DNA of 47,839 nt from Gammaproteobacteria bacterium (GTDB taxonomy: Bacteria; Pseudomonadota; Gammaproteobacteria; Granulosicoccales; Granulosicoccaceae): positions 1 to 47,839 of the forward strand of contig JAHQVR010000350.1 in assembly GCA_019634245.1 (NCBI GenBank). Reading direction: 5' to 3'. The position numbers and the translations under genes were made by a program. The notes under the pieces were generated by a model. The model was not told the origin of the DNA and ran no database searches. It saw nothing but the letters and a program-made list of their open reading frames with translations. Positions 7,916 through 15,349 of the stretch are shown in pieces; the stretch's first letter is position 1, and every line of letters begins with the position of its first letter.

Positions 7916-9180
7916 AGCTTGTCTTTAACCCACAGCAACTCTCTGGCTATGGCTTCGTCGATCTCAACGTTTCGGCACTCTGCAGGAAGCACATCCCAGG
8001 TATAGGTTTCGACTTCCAGGTGTCGAGATACCGTTGATGCTTTCTGTAAGGCCAGTACGGTCAGGAGTTCTTTTTGAGTGGTACCGAAATGCGGTAATTG
8101 TTCCATGAATACCGGTACATGAAAGTGTACTCGCCATTCGGCTGGAGAGTTTTCAGAAATATTGATGTTGTGTATATCGATTGCGGCGCTTGATGCCTCC
8201 ATCGCAGGGACAGTGGCAAATTCTGCCCGAATGCAAGCTTCTCGCCAGGCGATAGCGTCATTTAAATCGGAGAATCGATGGAGTCGGCCGTTACGTTTTT
8301 CAACCACTTGGTGTAGATATACCGGTTCGTTGAACGCAGTTAAATGTTTAAGTGAATCTACATCCACTTGTGGCACTTGCAGAGCGGAGCTCAGTTGCAG
8401 TTTTACTATTGGAATACCTGCTGACTTAAGCTGCGTGAGCGACAGCTCAGAGTCTTCATACTCCACCGCCGAATGGCACACGTCATAGCACACGCCGATG
8501 TGTGTGTGTATCGCCGTATCGGCATCGGCTCTGGAACACTCAGACAGTTGGCACAAACGGGCAATCGCTGCATCGGAGTAGAGCCATGATTGAAAGAATG
8601 CCACCGCTTCACTGGTCGTCTCCAATAGGCAACACGGCTCTGGTTCTAGCGACAAAGCCACCGTCACACCTGTCTCCTGTTTTACTTTTACGCAATGAGC
8701 GATTGCTTGGAGAAGGTTATCAGATATGCTTGGCAATGCTCCTTGTGCCCATTGCTTGTAGGTGCCCGGAACCGTACTGATGCTGGCATAACCCTCGGGT
8801 GGGTTCAGTGCGGCACAGAGATTAATCAAATCGATGGTGTACGTCAATCGAGCGGTGTCGGTCCAATCTGGTTGGTAGACGTTTTCCTTAACAGCTGTTC
8901 CGTGAAACGGTCCGTAAGGAAACCCATTGATCGTGAAAACATAGAGATCTTCGGCTGCAAGCCAGTTTTTGAATTCTTCAAGTGTTTGTCCTTGAAGTTG
9001 TTCGCTCATCCGTTTAGAGACACGCAGTCCAATGCCAAACGGCGCTTGAGGACAAACGCGGGCTTTGACCTTCGGGATATCTCTTTGTAGCTGCGGAAAG
9101 ACGTCTTCCCAGTGATCACCTGCATGTATATTCGTACAATAGCTTAGATGAACTGGAGATGTGTCTTGGGCTAGTTGCAT
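7912..9180 (-). CDS. eboE: EboE-like TIM-barrel protein (metabolite traffic protein)
   Basis: This 422-residue protein of the xylose isomerase-like TIM-barrel group has EboE hallmarks near the start: HLSYCTNIHAGDHWEDVFPQL, then FGIGLRVSKRMSEQL and FTINGFPYGPFHG. Further in come ALSLEPEPCCLLET and GVCYDVCHSAVEYED, where acidic and histidine residues could bind a metal. The frame can begin at a GTG at 9204. I prefer the ATG at 9180 because an AGGAG sits 8 nt upstream, and this leaves a 10-bp overlap with the end of eboD. Database descriptions call this family a metabolite traffic protein, but the fold suggests an isomerase, epimerase or endonuclease-IV-like enzyme. It is predicted cytoplasmic, with no signal peptide. 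Confidence 0.88.
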   Translation of the reverse strand: MQLAQDTSPVHLSYCTNIHAGDHWEDVFPQLQRDIPKVKARVCPQAPFGIGLRVSKRMSEQLQGQTLEEFKNWLAAEDLYVFTINGFPYGPFHGTAVKENVYQPDWTDTARLTYTIDLINLCAALNPPEGYASISTVPGTYKQWAQGALPSISDNLLQAIAHCVKVKQETGVTVALSLEPEPCCLLETTSEAVAFFQSWLYSDAAIARLCQLSECSRADADTAIHTHIGVCYDVCHSAVEYEDSELSLTQLKSAGIPIVKLQLSSALQVPQVDVDSLKHLTAFNEPVYLHQVVEKRNGRLHRFSDLNDAIAWREACIRAEFATVPAMEASSAAIDIHNINISENSPAEWRVHFHVPVFMEQLPHFGTTQKELLTVLALQKASTVSRHLEVETYTWDVLPAECRNVEIDEAIARELLWVKDKL

Positions 9181-10406
9181 AACTGATGCTCCTGCTTTAA
9201 CCACTCGATCGCTTCATAAATGTAGCGATCATCCATAGTGTGCACTTCGATTCCCTGACCGATCGAGCTCAGTAGCGTTATGGTCAGTTCGCCACCCAAG
9301 TGGGCTTGAAAATCCACTAAACCTTGCACCACACTGAGTTGGCCATCGTTTTGGCTGTGCTCGAGCGTGTCCGACCACAAGCTAAATCCCAGAGCTTTTA
9401 AAACGCTATAGATTCGTTGTACGGCCTGTGTGTCGAGCAGGCCGACACGGTGAGAATAGTGAGCATCCATTGCGATGCCGATGGCAACTGCTTCACCATG
9501 GCTGAGCTCATGTTGGGATAAAGTTTCTAATTTGTGTGCGGCCCAATGACCAAAATCTAAAGGACGCGCGCTACCGTTTTCAAACGGATCACCGCCGCAG
9601 GCGATTTGGTGCATATGAAGTTCGGCACAGCGTTGGATCAGATGCTGCACCTCAGTTGGATTGAACGCACTGAGTTTGTCGGTGTGCGCCTCTATCCAAC
9701 GAAAAAACTCTGCATCTCGAATTAGAGCGACTTTGATAGCCTCTGCCATGCCGTCGCGCCGTTCTCGTTTGTTAAGCGTGAGTAAAAATTCAAAGTCGTT
9801 GAGTACGGCGAAGGGTGGCGCAAAGGTACCCATATAGTTCTTCTGACCAAATTGATTGACACCATTTTTAACTCCAACCCCTGAATCATTCTGTGCAAGA
9901 ACGGTTGTGGGTATGCGGATATGGCGAATGCCTCGATGCGCTGTTGCAGCCACAAAACCCACAGCATCCAGTACGGCACCACCGCCAATAGCAACCACAT
10001 AGGAATGTCTGTCTAGATTTGTTTGATCGATGTGTTGTCGAATCTGGTTGATTGTCGAATGTGAGTTCTTAATCAGTTCACCACCGGGGATTTCAATCGG
10101 TCGAGTGGTCAATTCGAGGTGAGTCGAAAAAGTCGCGCAGTAGTCAATGATCCACGAATTTATTTCGGGTATCGCAGTAGTAATTCCATCGTCGATAAAT
10201 ACAATGACCCGATGCTTCTTGTTCGGCTCGAGCCGAGCCACGGTATCTTTGAGCGTTGGGTTGGTGGTTTGGAACAACCCTTCGGTAAAGACCACTGGGA
10301 ATTCGTAGCTGACGGAGAACCGTTGCAGGTGGGTCTTGCTTGCAGAGCTAGGCTCGCCTGCCTGCCTGGGATTCAATACATCGAAATTCTCAGCCGGCGT
10401 TGCCAT
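9171..10406 (-). CDS. eboD: EboD-like sugar phosphate cyclase (3-dehydroquinate synthase family)
   Basis: This 411-residue cyclase is related to 3-dehydroquinate synthase and 2-epi-5-epi-valiolone synthase. The NAD-binding loop AIGGGAVLDAVGF, the lid region IRIPTTVLAQNDSGVGVKNGVN, and zinc ligands in DGMAEAIKVALI, DFGHWAAHKLE and SHGEAVAIG are all present, so it should be active. The family turns a phosphorylated sugar into a carbocycle; the exact substrate is not readable, but KNGVNQFGQKNYMGTFAPPFAVLNDFEFL is the EboD pattern rather than AroB. A longer frame starts at 10538, but it would run through the divergent gene's promoter. MATPAENFDVLN at ATG 10406 is the better start, though no clear Shine-Dalgarno sequence is seen. 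It leads the eboD-eboE-eboC block. Confidence 0.88.
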   Translation of the reverse strand: MATPAENFDVLNPRQAGEPSSASKTHLQRFSVSYEFPVVFTEGLFQTTNPTLKDTVARLEPNKKHRVIVFIDDGITTAIPEINSWIIDYCATFSTHLELTTRPIEIPGGELIKNSHSTINQIRQHIDQTNLDRHSYVVAIGGGAVLDAVGFVAATAHRGIRHIRIPTTVLAQNDSGVGVKNGVNQFGQKNYMGTFAPPFAVLNDFEFLLTLNKRERRDGMAEAIKVALIRDAEFFRWIEAHTDKLSAFNPTEVQHLIQRCAELHMHQIACGGDPFENGSARPLDFGHWAAHKLETLSQHELSHGEAVAIGIAMDAHYSHRVGLLDTQAVQRIYSVLKALGFSLWSDTLEHSQNDGQLSVVQGLVDFQAHLGGELTITLLSSIGQGIEVHTMDDRYIYEAIEWLKQEHQLCN

Positions 10407-10491
10407 AGTGCGATAGCGAAGTTTTTTGACTATAGATGGACCCATGGCGATGATATATTCGTGCCAGAAAAGGCGTAATGGGGCTGTTTTA

Positions 10492-10851
10492 GTGAGAATT
10501 TTGCTCGGAATGTTGCTGCTGTTAATGCTTAGCTTCATTGGGGTCCAGATTAATGACCCAGATGGCTGGTTGTGGGCCTTGATCTATGCGATTCCAGTCG
10601 CGGCCTTGGTGGCTGCGTTAGTTTGGCCTAGCGTCTTTGCTAGTCCGGTAGGTAAGGGGCTGGCGGCGTTTGCGCTCATTGGTTGTTTGATTCTGGTGTG
10701 GTATTTCTGGCCGAGCCAATCGCGCTTTTGGCAACAGGCAGTCTGGTGGGAAGAAGAATCTGCGCGCGAAGGCATGGGGATGATGATCGCGTTTGTGGTG
10801 TTGGGTATCGCTGTTTACTGTGGCATCCGGCGCTCGAGACAGCGCTCATGA
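10492..10851 (+). CDS. Small membrane protein, TMEM220-like
   Basis: This protein of about 119 residues has four hydrophobic stretches. It carries VQINDPDGWLWALIYAIP early and EESAREGMGMMIAFVVLGIAVY late, a pattern that fits the TMEM220 family of unknown function. An in-frame ATG at 10426 would add 22 polar residues and sit almost against the divergent eboD start. I prefer the GTG at 10492, just before the first membrane helix. The stop overlaps the start of the acyl-CoA synthetase as ATGA, implying translational coupling. It is first in the rightward operon that diverges from eboD. Confidence 0.68.
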   Translation: MRILLGMLLLLMLSFIGVQINDPDGWLWALIYAIPVAALVAALVWPSVFASPVGKGLAAFALIGCLILVWYFWPSQSRFWQQAVWWEEESAREGMGMMIAFVVLGIAVYCGIRRSRQRS

Positions 10852-12572
10852 CTGAACATTCACTGATTGCACTCGAGAACCAGTCCTTCGATGAACTCAG
10901 CGATGCGTTTGGCTGGCCTGAGATGCATCGACTTAACATTGCTGAAGTGGTTTGTGAGCGATTTGCCGATGGGTCCAATCGCCTAGCCTTAATTGCAGAA
11001 AATGAAGCGGGAGACTGTGAGCGATACAGTTTTGATGACATTAACCGCTTGGCGAACCGATTAGCGTCGGCGTTTCAATTAGCAGGGATAGAGCCGGGTG
11101 ATCGAGTGGCTGTCATATTGCCGCAACGAGTTGAAACAGCTTTGGTTCATATTGCCGCGCAAAAACTCGGCGCTATTTCGTTACCTCTGTCGGTGCTCTT
11201 TGGCGATGATGCGTTGGAATACCGTCTCGCCGACAGCGGTTCTAAAATTGTTATAGCTGCCGTGGATAAGCTTGATTTAATTGACGAGCTGAGTGGCAAT
11301 CTTCCCGAGTTACAGGCAGTCTGGGCCGTGTCGGAGTCAGCGCCTGTTCCTGCCACGACAGTGGATCGGCAAGACAGAGCCGCCCCCTCAGAGACTCACG
11401 CGAGTAGCCGTATAGAAGCTGCGGACTTCTGGGGTGTACTGCGTGCGACGGACGATGCTCAATTCAGCTGCAGCAGTTCTCCTGATGATCCAGCTTTTCT
11501 GCTGTACACCTCAGGAACCACAGGCCCTCCTAAAGGTGCTCTGATTCCACAAAGAGCGTTAATCGGAAATCTGACCGGCTTTGAATGTTCACAAAATGGA
11601 TTTCCCCAAGAACAAGATGTGATGTTCACACCTGCGGACTGGGCTTGGACGGGCGGGCTACTGGATGGGCTGCTACCCGCATGGTATTACGGTGCGCCAG
11701 TCGTGGCATTGGATTATAAAAAATTTCGCGCAGACATCATTTTGTCGTTGATGTCGCGCCATAAGGTAACGTGTGCGTTTATACCGCCTACTGCATTAAA
11801 AATGCTGCGTAGCGAACCTGCCTTGTTAGAGCGCTATCCTCTGGCTTTGCGCGCAGTGATGAGTGCCGGAGAAGCTGTCGGCGAGGAATTATATCGTTGG
11901 GGGCAGAAAGCGCTGGGTTTAGATATCAACGAAATGTGTGGACAAACAGAGCACAACTATTTAATCGGCAATTGCAGTGCGCTCATGCCTGTGCGGCCTG
12001 GGTCCATGGGCAAAGCCTATCCCGGACATAAGGTGGCCATAATGGGCCCCGATGGCACGTTACTACCCGATGGCCAGGAAGGTGAAATTGTGGCTCACAA
12101 GGACGATCCAGTCCATTTTCTTGGGTATTGGAAAAACCCTGAAGCTACCGCCAGTAAGTACACAGGGGATTGGTTTCATTTGGGAGACATCGGTTATCGA
12201 GATGCTGAGGGTTATCTATGGTTTGTTGGTCGTGCGGATGATGTTATTAGCAGCGCGGGATACCGAATTGGTCCTGGTGAAATTGAAGATTGTGTGCTGA
12301 AGCACCCAGCCGTGCAACAAGTGGCGGCGATCGGGGTGCCAGATCCTGACGGAATTCGTGGCGATGTGGTCAAACTGTGCATTGTACTTAACCCCGAAAT
12401 TGAGCCTTCCTCTACACTAGAGAAAGAGATTCAGACTCAGGTTCGCACACAACTTGCAGCCTATGAATACCCAAGGCAAATTGAATTTATGGAAGCTCTA
12501 CCGATGACCACTACTGGCAAAATCAAGCGCATGGAACTGCGTCGCATGCACATCGAAAGACTCTCGTCTTAG
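10848..12572 (+). CDS. AMP-forming acyl-CoA synthetase
   Basis: This 574-residue adenylate-forming enzyme activates a carboxylic acid to an acyl-CoA with ATP and CoA. The P-loop FLLYTSGTTGPPKGA, the MCGQTEH motif, the GDWFHLGDIG hinge region with DVISSAGYRIGPGEIED, and the C-terminal catalytic lysine in TTTGKIKRMELR are all intact. The W-A-W and G-Y-K segments around the acyl pocket resemble medium-chain (ACSM-type) or acetyl/propionyl-CoA synthetase relatives, but the substrate is not certain. The frame is open upstream to 10683, but ATG 10848 overlaps the previous stop and matches family starts. It is followed 12 bp later by the first glycosyltransferase, so it belongs to the same operon and might supply an acyl group to a glycolipid or to an ebo product (inference). 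Confidence 0.9.
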   Translation: MTEHSLIALENQSFDELSDAFGWPEMHRLNIAEVVCERFADGSNRLALIAENEAGDCERYSFDDINRLANRLASAFQLAGIEPGDRVAVILPQRVETALVHIAAQKLGAISLPLSVLFGDDALEYRLADSGSKIVIAAVDKLDLIDELSGNLPELQAVWAVSESAPVPATTVDRQDRAAPSETHASSRIEAADFWGVLRATDDAQFSCSSSPDDPAFLLYTSGTTGPPKGALIPQRALIGNLTGFECSQNGFPQEQDVMFTPADWAWTGGLLDGLLPAWYYGAPVVALDYKKFRADIILSLMSRHKVTCAFIPPTALKMLRSEPALLERYPLALRAVMSAGEAVGEELYRWGQKALGLDINEMCGQTEHNYLIGNCSALMPVRPGSMGKAYPGHKVAIMGPDGTLLPDGQEGEIVAHKDDPVHFLGYWKNPEATASKYTGDWFHLGDIGYRDAEGYLWFVGRADDVISSAGYRIGPGEIEDCVLKHPAVQQVAAIGVPDPDGIRGDVVKLCIVLNPEIEPSSTLEKEIQTQVRTQLAAYEYPRQIEFMEALPMTTTGKIKRMELRRMHIERLSS

Positions 12573-12584
12573 CTATACGCCTCC

Positions 12585-13874
12585 GTGAACACAATCCTAG
12601 ATTCAAGCCAGGCTCATGAAAAGCCTAGAATAGGCATCGTAATTTCGATGTTTCCTGAGCTTCACGAGACGTTCATTCTGCGAGAGCTGGTAGCAATGGA
12701 ACGTCATGGTGTAGATTTTGACATTTTCTCTCTACAGTTTCCTCGAGACCCAATCACCATCGAAGAGGCTATACGCCTCTCCAACACCAAAACTCACTAC
12801 TCAAAGCTTTTTACGTTTAAAACCATCCGAGCCATAACTCGAATAAAGTGGCGTCACCCGCTTCGCTATCTGCGGATGCTCGGAAAACTGATTTGGATTG
12901 GCCGTGATCGACCGAAAGAGATCATAAAAAATATAGCCATACTTCCCCTGGCTTTCCGATTTGCCGAAGTGGGACAGGAGCGGGGAATTACTCACTGGCA
13001 TGGGCATTGGGCCAATATACCGACGACCGCCTGCTGGGCGTTGCAACAAACTTTGGGTGTGAGTTGGTCAGCAGCCATACACGGTGAGGATATTTTTACT
13101 CAAAACCGGTTTTTACAAAAGAAACTTGATGATGCGAGTTTTACGGTGGTCTGTAGTGGCTATTTCTGTCAACACTTGAAGCAAAACATCGGGCTTTGCG
13201 CACCAGAGCAGGTGCATCTGAACTACCATGGCTTGGATCCTTATGTCATGGAGCGCTCGGTCAATCGAACCTTTAAAACACGCAGTAAAGACGGACCACT
13301 GAAATTAATCAGTGTAGGGCGATTGGTGCCCACCAAAGGGCACGATGTAGTGATCAGCGCGCTTGGCAAACTTAAACGTGACGCTGGCTTACCATTTCAC
13401 CTCACACTGATTGGCTCTGGGCCGGAGCAGAGTGCGCTGCAGTCGTTGGCCAACAGCGAAGGAGTGGCCGATAACATTACTTTTCAGGGCGGAATGGCAT
13501 TTGCGGATGTTGTCAAAGCGATGGAAGAGTCTGATATTTTTTGTCTGGCGCCGCGGCTGATTCCAGGTCAGCCGCCTGACGGTATTCCCAACGTCATTGC
13601 CGAAGCCATGGCCCTGCGGATACCGGTGGTATCAACCGCAGTGAGCGCGATTCCAGAGTTAATAGAAAATGAGGTCACTGGCCGACTGGTCCCCGTGGAT
13701 GATGTAACTGGTTTCTCGCAAGCGATAGCAGACCTTGCTCAGGATGAAGCTCTCGCGCAGCGACTCAGCGAGAAAGGTTATCTAAAAGTTAGCCGCTTGT
13801 TTGATCAAAATAACAACATTGAAGAGCTTTTGGACTTATTCCGTCGGTATGTGCCTGGTTTGGCTGTGACATGA
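12585..13874 (+). CDS. GT4-family glycosyltransferase
   Basis: This 429-residue GT-B glycosyltransferase has a C-terminal half that shows family 4 hallmarks: KLISVGRLVPTKGHDVVISALGKL, LTLIGSGPEQSALQ, DIFCLAPRLIPGQPPDGIPNVIAEAMALRIPVVSTAVSAIPELIENEVTGRLV, with the E-x7-E donor-binding pattern. The N-terminal IVISMFPELHETFILRELVAMERHG and the HWHGHWANIPTT stretch resemble colanic-acid or exopolysaccharide transferases (WcaL-like), which act at the cytoplasmic face of the membrane. It probably starts at GTG 12585, because the nearest in-frame ATG is inside the conserved first strand. Its stop overlaps the start of a 44-codon relic (ATGA at 13871-13874). The C-terminus LDLFRRYVPG is duplicated in that relic. 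Confidence 0.86.
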   Translation: MNTILDSSQAHEKPRIGIVISMFPELHETFILRELVAMERHGVDFDIFSLQFPRDPITIEEAIRLSNTKTHYSKLFTFKTIRAITRIKWRHPLRYLRMLGKLIWIGRDRPKEIIKNIAILPLAFRFAEVGQERGITHWHGHWANIPTTACWALQQTLGVSWSAAIHGEDIFTQNRFLQKKLDDASFTVVCSGYFCQHLKQNIGLCAPEQVHLNYHGLDPYVMERSVNRTFKTRSKDGPLKLISVGRLVPTKGHDVVISALGKLKRDAGLPFHLTLIGSGPEQSALQSLANSEGVADNITFQGGMAFADVVKAMEESDIFCLAPRLIPGQPPDGIPNVIAEAMALRIPVVSTAVSAIPELIENEVTGRLVPVDDVTGFSQAIADLAQDEALAQRLSEKGYLKVSRLFDQNNNIEELLDLFRRYVPGLAVT

Positions 13875-14005
13875 GTCAGACCAAGACCGTTGCGTTCTTT
13901 ATGAAAGCTTTGAGTATCGGTGGAGCTAAGCAAATGATGGTGGCGATAGCTAGTGAGACTTTGGAGTTGTTTCGTCGATATGTGCGTTGCGTCGCTGCAC
14001 CATGA
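13871..14005 (+). pseudogene. 44-codon chimeric relic between two glycosyltransferases
   Basis: An ATG overlapping the previous stop opens a 44-residue frame. Residues 1-29 (MSQTKTVAFFMKALSIGGAK...) copy the N-terminus of the next glycosyltransferase. Residues 30-44 (ETLELFRRYVRCVAAP) copy the C-terminus of the previous one, LLDLFRRYVPGLAVT. Its stop again overlaps the next start as ATGA (14002-14005). The junction is therefore a diverged tandem duplication of about 131 bp, joining one gene's end to the next gene's beginning. It probably remains from an array of glycosyltransferase genes that lost most of a copy. The product is unlikely to be an enzyme, but its translation would keep ribosomes moving from the first gene to the third. 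Confidence 0.72.
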
Positions 14006-15096
14006 GTCAAACTAGAACAGTTGTGTTTGTGATTGAGGCATTGACCGTCGGTGGTGCTGAGCAAATGCTTGTGGCGATGGCCAATGAGTTTTCGCACCGA
14101 GGCTGGTTGGTACACCTGGTGTGTTTGACCGCCGCAGGGGAGTTGGCAGAAAACCTCGATGATGCTGTTGACTTGCACGTGTTGAATAAACAGCCGGGGT
14201 TCGATCGTCGACTACCGGGTAAGCTAAGGGCTCTAATCAAACGGATTCAGCCGCAAGCGGTAAATGCACACCTGTGGACGGCTAATCTCTGGACACGATT
14301 GAGTTTGATCGGCACCGGAATACCAGTGGTAGTGACCGAGCACAGTCGCGATACATGGAAGCCGAGTCACTATCGATTGTTGGATCGGCAGCTGGCGCGC
14401 TTCACACATAAATTGGTTGCGGTCTCAAGAGATACGGCGAATTTCTATACCGACACTATAGGTATATCACCCTCGTTGGTGACTGTAATCAACAACGGAA
14501 TCGATGCTGAACGCTATGCCACCGGTAACGGTATGGATTTTCGGAAACAATGGGCACCCAACAACGAATTCTTGATTGGGACCGTCGGGCGTATGGTCAG
14601 CGCGAAGAATCACCCAAGATTGGTGGACGTGGCGTTGTTGCTCAAAGACAAGATTGACGACTTTAAAATTCTTATCGTCGGCGATGGCCCAGAAAGAGAC
14701 GTTGTTAATCAATATATAACTGAATGCAACGCAGAAGCTTTGGTTCATCTGATTGGAGCACGGAGTGACATACCCGATGTACTCTCTGGGTTAGATCTTT
14801 TCGTGTTGAGTTCAGATCGGGAGGGGCACCCATTGACCGCGTTGGAGGCGCAGGCAGCGGGTACTCCTGTGGTTCTGACTAACGCAGGCGGTTCTGCAGA
14901 TGCTATTGGCATCGATGCTGATCAGTGCGGTGGTTTGCTCGTGGATAAAGATGCCGTAGCGCTTGCAGCTGCTATCACTACGCTCGCCAATGATGCGCAG
15001 CGCTTAAATGCCATGAGTGAGTTTGCAGCCAACTATGCACACAAGCACTTCGATAAAAGCGCAATGGTTGATAGTTACGAACAACTGTTTGACTAA
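14002..15096 (+). CDS. GT4-family glycosyltransferase
   Basis: This 364-residue GT-B transferase has an N-terminal donor/acceptor loop of the type VIEALTVGGAEQMLVAMANEF. Its C-terminal family 4 core reads IGTVGRMVSAKNHPRLVDVALLL, ILIVGDGPERDVV and DLFVLSSDREGHPLTALEAQAAGTPVVLTNAGG. VTEHSRDTWKPSHYRLLDRQLARFTHKLVAVS is typical of cytoplasmic transferases that build lipid-linked or capsular sugars. A TTG at 13987 is also in frame, but ATG 14002, coupled by ATGA to the preceding relic, is the better start. It ends the rightward operon, followed by an AT-rich tandem repeat. Sugar specificity cannot be deduced. Confidence 0.86.
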   Translation: MSQTRTVVFVIEALTVGGAEQMLVAMANEFSHRGWLVHLVCLTAAGELAENLDDAVDLHVLNKQPGFDRRLPGKLRALIKRIQPQAVNAHLWTANLWTRLSLIGTGIPVVVTEHSRDTWKPSHYRLLDRQLARFTHKLVAVSRDTANFYTDTIGISPSLVTVINNGIDAERYATGNGMDFRKQWAPNNEFLIGTVGRMVSAKNHPRLVDVALLLKDKIDDFKILIVGDGPERDVVNQYITECNAEALVHLIGARSDIPDVLSGLDLFVLSSDREGHPLTALEAQAAGTPVVLTNAGGSADAIGIDADQCGGLLVDKDAVALAAAITTLANDAQRLNAMSEFAANYAHKHFDKSAMVDSYEQLFD

Positions 15097-15349
15097 CTAT
15101 TTTTTAATTTTTTAATTTTTTAATTGTCCTAGCCAGGGGAAACTGTCGGTCTCGTTACCAACCGACTTTGTCGCAGACAACATATCAACTATTAAAAGCA
15201 TCGGCAATTCGCAACGGTCTTGTTTCTACTTATCGGGCGTAGTCAGGCTAGGCAAAATCAGTCACGAAAAAACGTGCAGTGTACCTGCTGCCTGATGGGG
15301 TGCCACTTGATCCCGCACGGGCTAATTTGAGCACAACGTGGTGGGAAGA
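15097..15349. other. Convergent intergenic region with a possible short coding remnant
   Basis: This 253-bp gap separates the glycosyltransferase operon from the tail of the sulfoacetate operon. Besides the AT-rich octamers it has a small inverted repeat, GTCGGT with ACCGAC, near 15145-15166. A plus-strand frame without an obvious start (15252-15365) would read ...RAVYLLPDGVPLDPARANLSTTWWEDHVAS and run into the end of the opposite gene. It looks protein-like but is too short to assign and may be a gene remnant or chance. Confidence 0.3.
15100..15123. repeat. Three tandem copies of TTTTTTAA
   Basis: Three perfect copies of the octamer TTTTTTAA start 3 bp after the glycosyltransferase stop. 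No strong hairpin immediately precedes the run, so it is not a classical intrinsic terminator, although the T-runs may help transcription end. Confidence 0.6.

Noticed and set aside
10407..10538. N-terminal extension of EboD to 10538
   Set aside because: It would run through the divergent gene's promoter and add residues with no family similarity; ATG 10406 gives a normal EboD start.
10683..10847. Upstream extension of the acyl-CoA synthetase frame
   Set aside because: The extension lies inside the TMEM220-like gene in another frame; ATG 10848 overlaps its stop and fits the family start.
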